NCBI GenBank assembly: GCA_013368445.1
Contig: JAACJO010000049.1
Coordinates: 1 to 64,000, forward strand
Length of the DNA: 64,000 nucleotides
Reading direction: 5' to 3'
Source of the DNA: Leucocoprinus leucothites
Taxonomy: Eukaryota; Basidiomycota; Agaricomycetes; Agaricales; Agaricaceae
The notes under the pieces are model-generated. The model was not told the origin of the DNA. It did no database searches and saw only the letters and a program-made list of their open reading frames with translations. A program made the position numbers and the translations under genes. This document shows, in pieces, positions 59,575 to 64,000 of this stretch (position 1 is its first letter; each line of letters begins with the position of its first letter).

Positions 59575-59842
59575 TGTTATGGGAGTTGAGATAGTAGTAA
59601 AATTGACTATTGAAATACGAAGAACATACAGGGTATTTATACTAGAATGTCCAAATATTATTTACTATAAAGAGGACATTACACCATTGTTTTGAGGTAC
59701 AAGTAAAACATATAGTAAAACATGTATAGTCTGCACGAAGTATCAGTGCCTAAACATAGTGGTATCTAATAATAGAGTGCATATGTCATAATTGAGAGTG
59801 AACACACATATAGCAGCATATAAACACACATGTGTTTCAACA
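59575..59842 (-). repeat. 3' LTR of the copia element
   Basis: On the minus strand it starts TGTTGAAACACATGTG directly after the polypurine tract and ends ...CCCATAACA, about 268 bp with TGTT/AACA tips. The outer border is chosen by these tips; the 5-mer outside is TAAAC and its partner is outside the window. Confidence 0.65.
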
Positions 59843-59855
59843 CTCCTCCTCACTT
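59843..59855 (-). promoter_or_regulatory. Polypurine tract of the copia element
   Basis: AAGTGAGGAGGAG on the minus strand, immediately upstream of the LTR tip TGTTGAAAC. This is the expected plus-strand priming site. Confidence 0.75.
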
Positions 59856-59919
59856 GAAATGGTGGGAGATGCATAATTGAGCAACTTGTAAAAGCACATC
59901 ATTAAGCAGCTAAAGAGTG

Positions 59920-61507
59920 CTAAAGAAATTCGATACCCAAAGAATAAACAAATTTATTGAAGAGAATTGAACCAAGGTTTTTCATTAGAATATCAGCAGG
60001 GTTGTTTGAGCCCTCAATAAATTCCAACTCAATGGAACCTTCTTCAATGATATCTCGGATATAGTGGTATTGTATATCAATATGCTTCGAGCGTTTTTCT
60101 TGAATGGAGTTCTCGCTCCAGAAGATAGATCCGATATTATCACCATAGAGAATCGGAGCAGGTATTTTAAAACCTATCTCTTCAAGAAGTTGTCAAATCC
60201 ACATCAACTGATGGCTGCAATCAGATAGCGCCATATACTCAGCTTCAGTAGATGACAAAGCAACAGTTTTCTGTTTGCGGCTAAGCCAACTAACAGGTCC
60301 ATGTGCTATTGTGACAAAGTTACCTGTAACAGATTGTTGAGACTGTCTGTCTTGCACCCAATCACTATCAGAGCAAGTGATGATGGTCTGGTTAGAGGCT
60401 CCATCAAACACAAGTCAATAATTGCGAGTTGATTGCAAATATTGCAGCACATGGAGTCCAGCCTGGAAGTGCACATTAGAATGGGCAGCAGATTGCTTGG
60501 AGAGTTTGACAACTGCAAAGGATATGTTAGGTCTCAATCCAATCATAAGATACATCAGCGATCTGACTAACTGTTGGTAATGAGTCCTAAACTTGGGATC
60601 TACTTTATCGACATAGGGTTCAAAAATGAATCCAGATAGCAGTGGTGTGAGTTTCGCACCTTTAGAAATCTCAAATTTCTCAAGAACCTTATTGAGGTAT
60701 TTCACTTGATCTATATAGAGTTTTCTCTCTTTTCAATCGCATGATATGTTCATGCCTAGGAACTCAGAAAGTTCACCTTGGTCACGACATTCCCAAGTGG
60801 TCATGAATTTTTGCTTCAACTCTGAGAGGAGCAGGGAATTCTTTTTACCCATAAAGAAGACATCATCCACATAAATGACCGCAAAGATACACTCGCCAGT
60901 CTTGGGATGTGTAAAATAATAGATGCCAGCATTGGACTTACAGTGCTTGAATCCAAGTTTCAGCACTGATGAAGTGAGTTTTTTCCACCAGGATAAGCCA
61001 GCTTGTTTAGACCATAGATCACTTTGTGTAATCTCCAGACTTTCTTCTCTTGGCCAGGAATTTGGAATCCTTCTGGCTGCTCCATGTAGATCTCTTCATC
61101 CAGATCACCATATAAATAGGCTGTTTTGATGTCAACAGAGTAAAGGTCAAAGTCCTCAAGCGCTGCAATGCCAATAAGTAGGCATGCAGTCTTATATTGG
61201 ACAACTGGAGAAAAGAGTTCATCAAAGTTGATTCCCTCAATCTGGAAGAATCCTTTTGCGACAAGGCGAGAGTGATATCAATTATCGGACTTGATATTGT
61301 AAACCCATCTATTTTTAATAGCTCTCCTTCCTTTTGGGAGATCAACAAGCTTGTATACAGCATGTCTAATTCCTCAAGCATCGCTTTTTGCCATTTAGTT
61401 TGAGTATCAGCATCCAAATTCACGATATCTTGAAACTGTTCAGGAACTGGTCCATTGGTGCATTGTGTGAGAAGGAAATCAACTAATTTTACCCCCCCTT
61501 CCTTCAC
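59920..61507 (-). pseudogene. Copia reverse transcriptase and RNase H
   Basis: RT: KWQKAMLEELDMLY, LFSPVVQYKTA, DIKTAYLYGDLDEEIYMEQ and PEGFQIPGQEKKVWRLHKVI (61019-61420), then the polymerase active site YVDDVFFMGKKNSLL (60733-60966) and KYLNKVLEKFEISKGAKLTP. RNase H: TCSDSDWVQDRQSQQSVTG and LSSTEAEYMALSDC (60193-60411), ILYGDNIGSIFWSENS and KHIDIQYHYIRD, stopping at TAG 59920-59922. TGA replaces Arg codons at 60733 (CD*KERK), 60415 (TRNY*LVFDG) and 60193 (MWI*QLLEE), all in one frame. Frameshifts near 60.98 and 61.35 kb break the RT N-terminus. Confidence 0.95.
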
Positions 61508-63010
61508 AAACTTCGCAAAATCGGTAGGTGATGGTTTGTTATTGTTGATCCTACTATCTGAATGAGGGATATGCCAATTTCATAATCTGTTCTGAGCTTC
61601 CTCATCTGAGATTGCTCCAGGAATAGGTCAATACTGAGCATGATTGCGTGGTAAGTTAGGATTGAGTTCCCTATATCATCAGATGACATCAAGAGGGTCG
61701 CTCCTATCACCATACACATTTCCTGGTCTGTTCGGAGGTTGAACATTTTGCCTAGGATGGCGATTTTCACGTTCGGTGACCCAGCAGTCAAGCCATTCTA
61801 GTGCATCAAGATCATCCTGGACTGAAGGTCACAGTGGCGGTACCTCGGGTGGAGTTGGAGACCAAGCACGTTTACATGGACCAAGTTCTGATCAGGAAGG
61901 TCCTGGAGAAGGAGGTAACTCGACTTCTTCTTCCTCTTCTTTTGGATCATGATCATCAGGATCAGCGTAAGAGAGAGGTGGACTTATCAATCTAGAAGGT
62001 GAAGGTGTTTTAGGGTGTGGAGGAGCATGAGGTGAAGGCACACGAGGCAGCTCTCCTCCTCGAGGTGCAGGCGGATGGTCTACATGTGGAACATTTGGAA
62101 TAATCAAGATTGGAGGTATCTCAGTGCAAGGCAGTTTGGGGTGAACCACAGGTTTTTGATCTGGACATTTAGGGAACATTTTTTTATCAAAGATGACAGT
62201 TGGTGAGATAAACTCAGCATTCCCTCGAGTATGGCGGAGAAAAATATAATTCTTCTCCCAATCATATCCAACAAAGATTATCAGTTCAGATTTCGCAGAT
62301 AGTTTATTTGGGCACATTTCATCCAGGAGGAACACATATGCAGCACAACCGAATACTTGTAGGTGACTGATGTCAGGTTTATGTCCATGTACTAACTTGA
62401 ATGGAGTTTTCCATTGGATGCAGTTCATTGATGTGTGATTGTAGATGTGGGTTGTGGTATTAATTGTGAAATCCCACCATGAATCAGGAAGACATGCGTG
62501 AAGTCGCATGGCCTGTGCTTTCTCATGCAGTGTTCGATTCAATCTTTCTGCTCGCCCGTTCTGTTGATGGACTCAGGGCACACTCAGTGTGAAGTCAATC
62601 CCTTTCACCCTAAGATAATCTTGCAGGGTTCCTACTATGAATTCTCCTCCTTGATCGGATATGAATTAATGAATTGATTTGTTGAATTGGTTCTGAATGT
62701 AAGTTAGAAGCTCAACCATTCAGGGAGCTGCTTCAGCTTTTGATCGCAGAAGCACCACATGGGCAAAAGAGGAGTAATCATCCAATAAGGTCATAACCCA
62801 TTTGTACTTATGGTAAGATATGATGGAGAGCTCAAAAAGATCACTGTGAACGTGCTCAAAGGCTTCTTTGGCCCTAATTGGGTTATCATTGAAGGGTTTT
62901 TGGTGCATCTTCCCTTTCATGCAGCCTGGACAAGGGCATGAATGATCGGGAATTGAAACCTGAGGTCCATTCAATGTGGAGTCAGAAGTTTTGCTCAACA
63001 CACGATTGGA
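61508..63010 (-). pseudogene. Copia integrase with C-terminal extension
   Basis: Zinc-binding end CPCPGCMKGKMHQKPF, core VHSDLFELSI and MTLLDDYSSFAHVVLL (first Asp), ISDQGGEFIVGTLQ (second Asp), HQQNGRAERLNRTLHEKAQA (Glu), then PFKLVHGHKPDISHLQVFGC and GYDWEKNYIFLRH, and a Pro-rich linker (PSPHAPPHPKTPSPSR). Stops interrupt the core between 62545 and 62720. All three DDE residues remain readable. The linker to RT (VTERENRHPRQN, SDEEAQNRL) has further stops. Confidence 0.93.
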
Positions 63011-64000
63011 TGGATGTCCTAAACATTGATGCCAGATATTATAGTCAGAATGCTGAGCAATGTGGCTTGAAGCATTTGAATGTACAATTCAACATTTTAC
63101 TGTTTGTAGCATAGGCTGCCACTCAAAACAAGGAGCTGCTGGCAAAATGGCATTGCCTGACTCATCCTGAAAGATAGTACCATGTTTATCAGCCTTGCTG
63201 CACAACCCAGATTCCAAGAGTTGACTGGCAGACATGAGGTGATCATGCATACCCTTTACATAGAACACAGGGGACAATGAAGTCACTGCAGTGATCATTT
63301 TTCCATTATCATGGATCTCGTGTTCAATCAAGATAGTGCCTCGACCCAATATAGATAGGGGAGCGTTCTTATTAGCTGTCTGAATTTCACCAAATTTCCC
63401 CATTTAAATTGTAGAAAAATAGTCCAAATAGGGTGTGAAATATGTGGACAGCCCGTGAAAGTGCTTTCTTCCCTTTACAGTGGCAACAAAAAGCTTTCTC
63501 ACACTTAGATAGATTTACACAGCATGGCATAGAGGTCAAATCACAATTTAATAAAAGCCCCACAGGGGTGACCAAAATAGTGTGCAATACAAGACAAGTA
63601 TATACAGGAGCTAAAGACAACATTACTAGTCTGCAAAAATGTTCAGCATGGCCAGGAGCACTCACATGGGAGTGGGCTCGAGGGGTGCAACAGGTCCCTT
63701 CTCAGTTGTGCTGTAGCATCACTGTATTAGTGTTAATCCAATCAGAGATAGAAGAAAAGACTTGCGTTGTCCACAACCCAGAAGTCCACCCGTCAGAATC
63801 CTCCCCTTTGGAGTTGGATTCAAGCATTGGATCAGCCGGAGGTGTTATCTTCGGTGACGGTGGGCATTTGTTCATATCTCCTCCATAATAAGGGATTTCC
63901 TCAATTATGGAGCCTGTCATTTCAGCTTCGACCACAAGGTCAGTGAGCCTTTCATCCCATATTTTTAGCACTTTATCCTTGGTAGCTTGCGAGCTTCTGC
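63011..64000 (-). pseudogene. Copia protease / gag-pre-integrase and gag, partial
   Basis: 63089-63403 reads LSILGRGTILIEHEIHDNGK, FYVKGMHDHLMSASQLLESG: the protease-end and gag-pre-integrase region of copia polyproteins ('G-x-G-x-I', 'NLISVGQL'-type motif). 63387-63665 keeps only a Cys pair (CCHCKGKKAL) where a CCHC knuckle should be. 63702-63971 (KIWDERLTDLVVEAEMTGSI) is likely gag or its border, continuing past the window. Frames change between the pieces. Confidence 0.8.

Larger units (their letters stand above)
59575..64000 (-). mobile_element. Ty1/copia LTR retrotransposon (3' LTR to gag; 5' end outside window)
   Basis: Minus-strand element with copia order gag-protease-integrase-RT-RNase H reading from the right edge leftwards, ending in a polypurine tract and a 3' LTR at 59575-59842. 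The 5' LTR lies beyond 64000. All coding parts carry stops or frame changes, so it is inactive, but the domains are easy to read and CpG is less depleted than at 12-43 kb, so it is younger than most neighbours. Confidence 0.92.

Noticed and set aside
1..64000. Bacterial features (operons, ribosome binding sites, CRISPR, prophage)
   Set aside because: Genes are intron-containing, families are fungal or eukaryotic transposons, and no Shine-Dalgarno-led gene strings occur.

Overview
The window reads as a transposon-dense stretch of a basidiomycete genome, most likely Agaricomycetes. The evidence is the combination of short GT-AG introns, a KDZ element, a Plavaka transposase, a tnp2-type CACTA transposase, a Spt5-like expanded protein, an Agaricomycete-type seven-helix membrane protein and a GH16 gene with the typical fungal exon layout. 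I cannot name the species. I see no rRNA, tRNA, CRISPR or bacterial-type operon.

Layout. 1-1519: the acidic C-terminal end of an unrecognised gene, then about 1.2 kb without a gene. 1528-11758: a 10,231-bp KDZ DNA transposon with 770-bp terminal inverted repeats and a perfect 8-bp target duplication (CCTAGCTA). It carries a KDZ transposase, a multi-exon gene of an Agaricomycete-expanded unknown family, and a gene ending in a viroplasmin / RNase H1 N-terminal-like domain. From about 11.77 to 43.6 kb the DNA is visibly CpG-poor: a Tc1/mariner element (15551-17143) nested inside another TA-flanked element (15077-17439), a pogo/Fot1-type transposase relic (17967-21545) split by a 1.4-kb insertion, a Plavaka relic (22560-25152), a JmjC-like relic and a Spt5-like relic lying tail to tail, and three copies of one ~600-bp LTR-like repeat. 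43599-44156 is a clean solo LTR with a 5-bp target duplication. 44.8-56.4 kb holds three decayed host genes on the minus strand: a seven-helix membrane protein, a GH16 glycosidase with signal peptide and intact GEIDIIEG catalytic motif, and a GAF-domain sensor-kinase-like gene. These alternate with a pogo-derived MITE (45939-46685) and a tnp2 CACTA transposase relic (50877-54185). 59575-64000 is a Ty1/copia retrotransposon on the minus strand that runs off the right edge.

Common thread. Nearly every recognisable gene is broken, and most nonsense codons are TGA where the family has arginine (CGA), or TAG/TAA where it has Trp or Gln. They are C:G to T:A changes, as expected from cytosine methylation decay or a RIP-like process. 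The lesions hit transposons and captured host genes alike. All family calls come from reading conserved motifs by eye; no database search was run, and exon borders were placed by GT-AG and reading phase.
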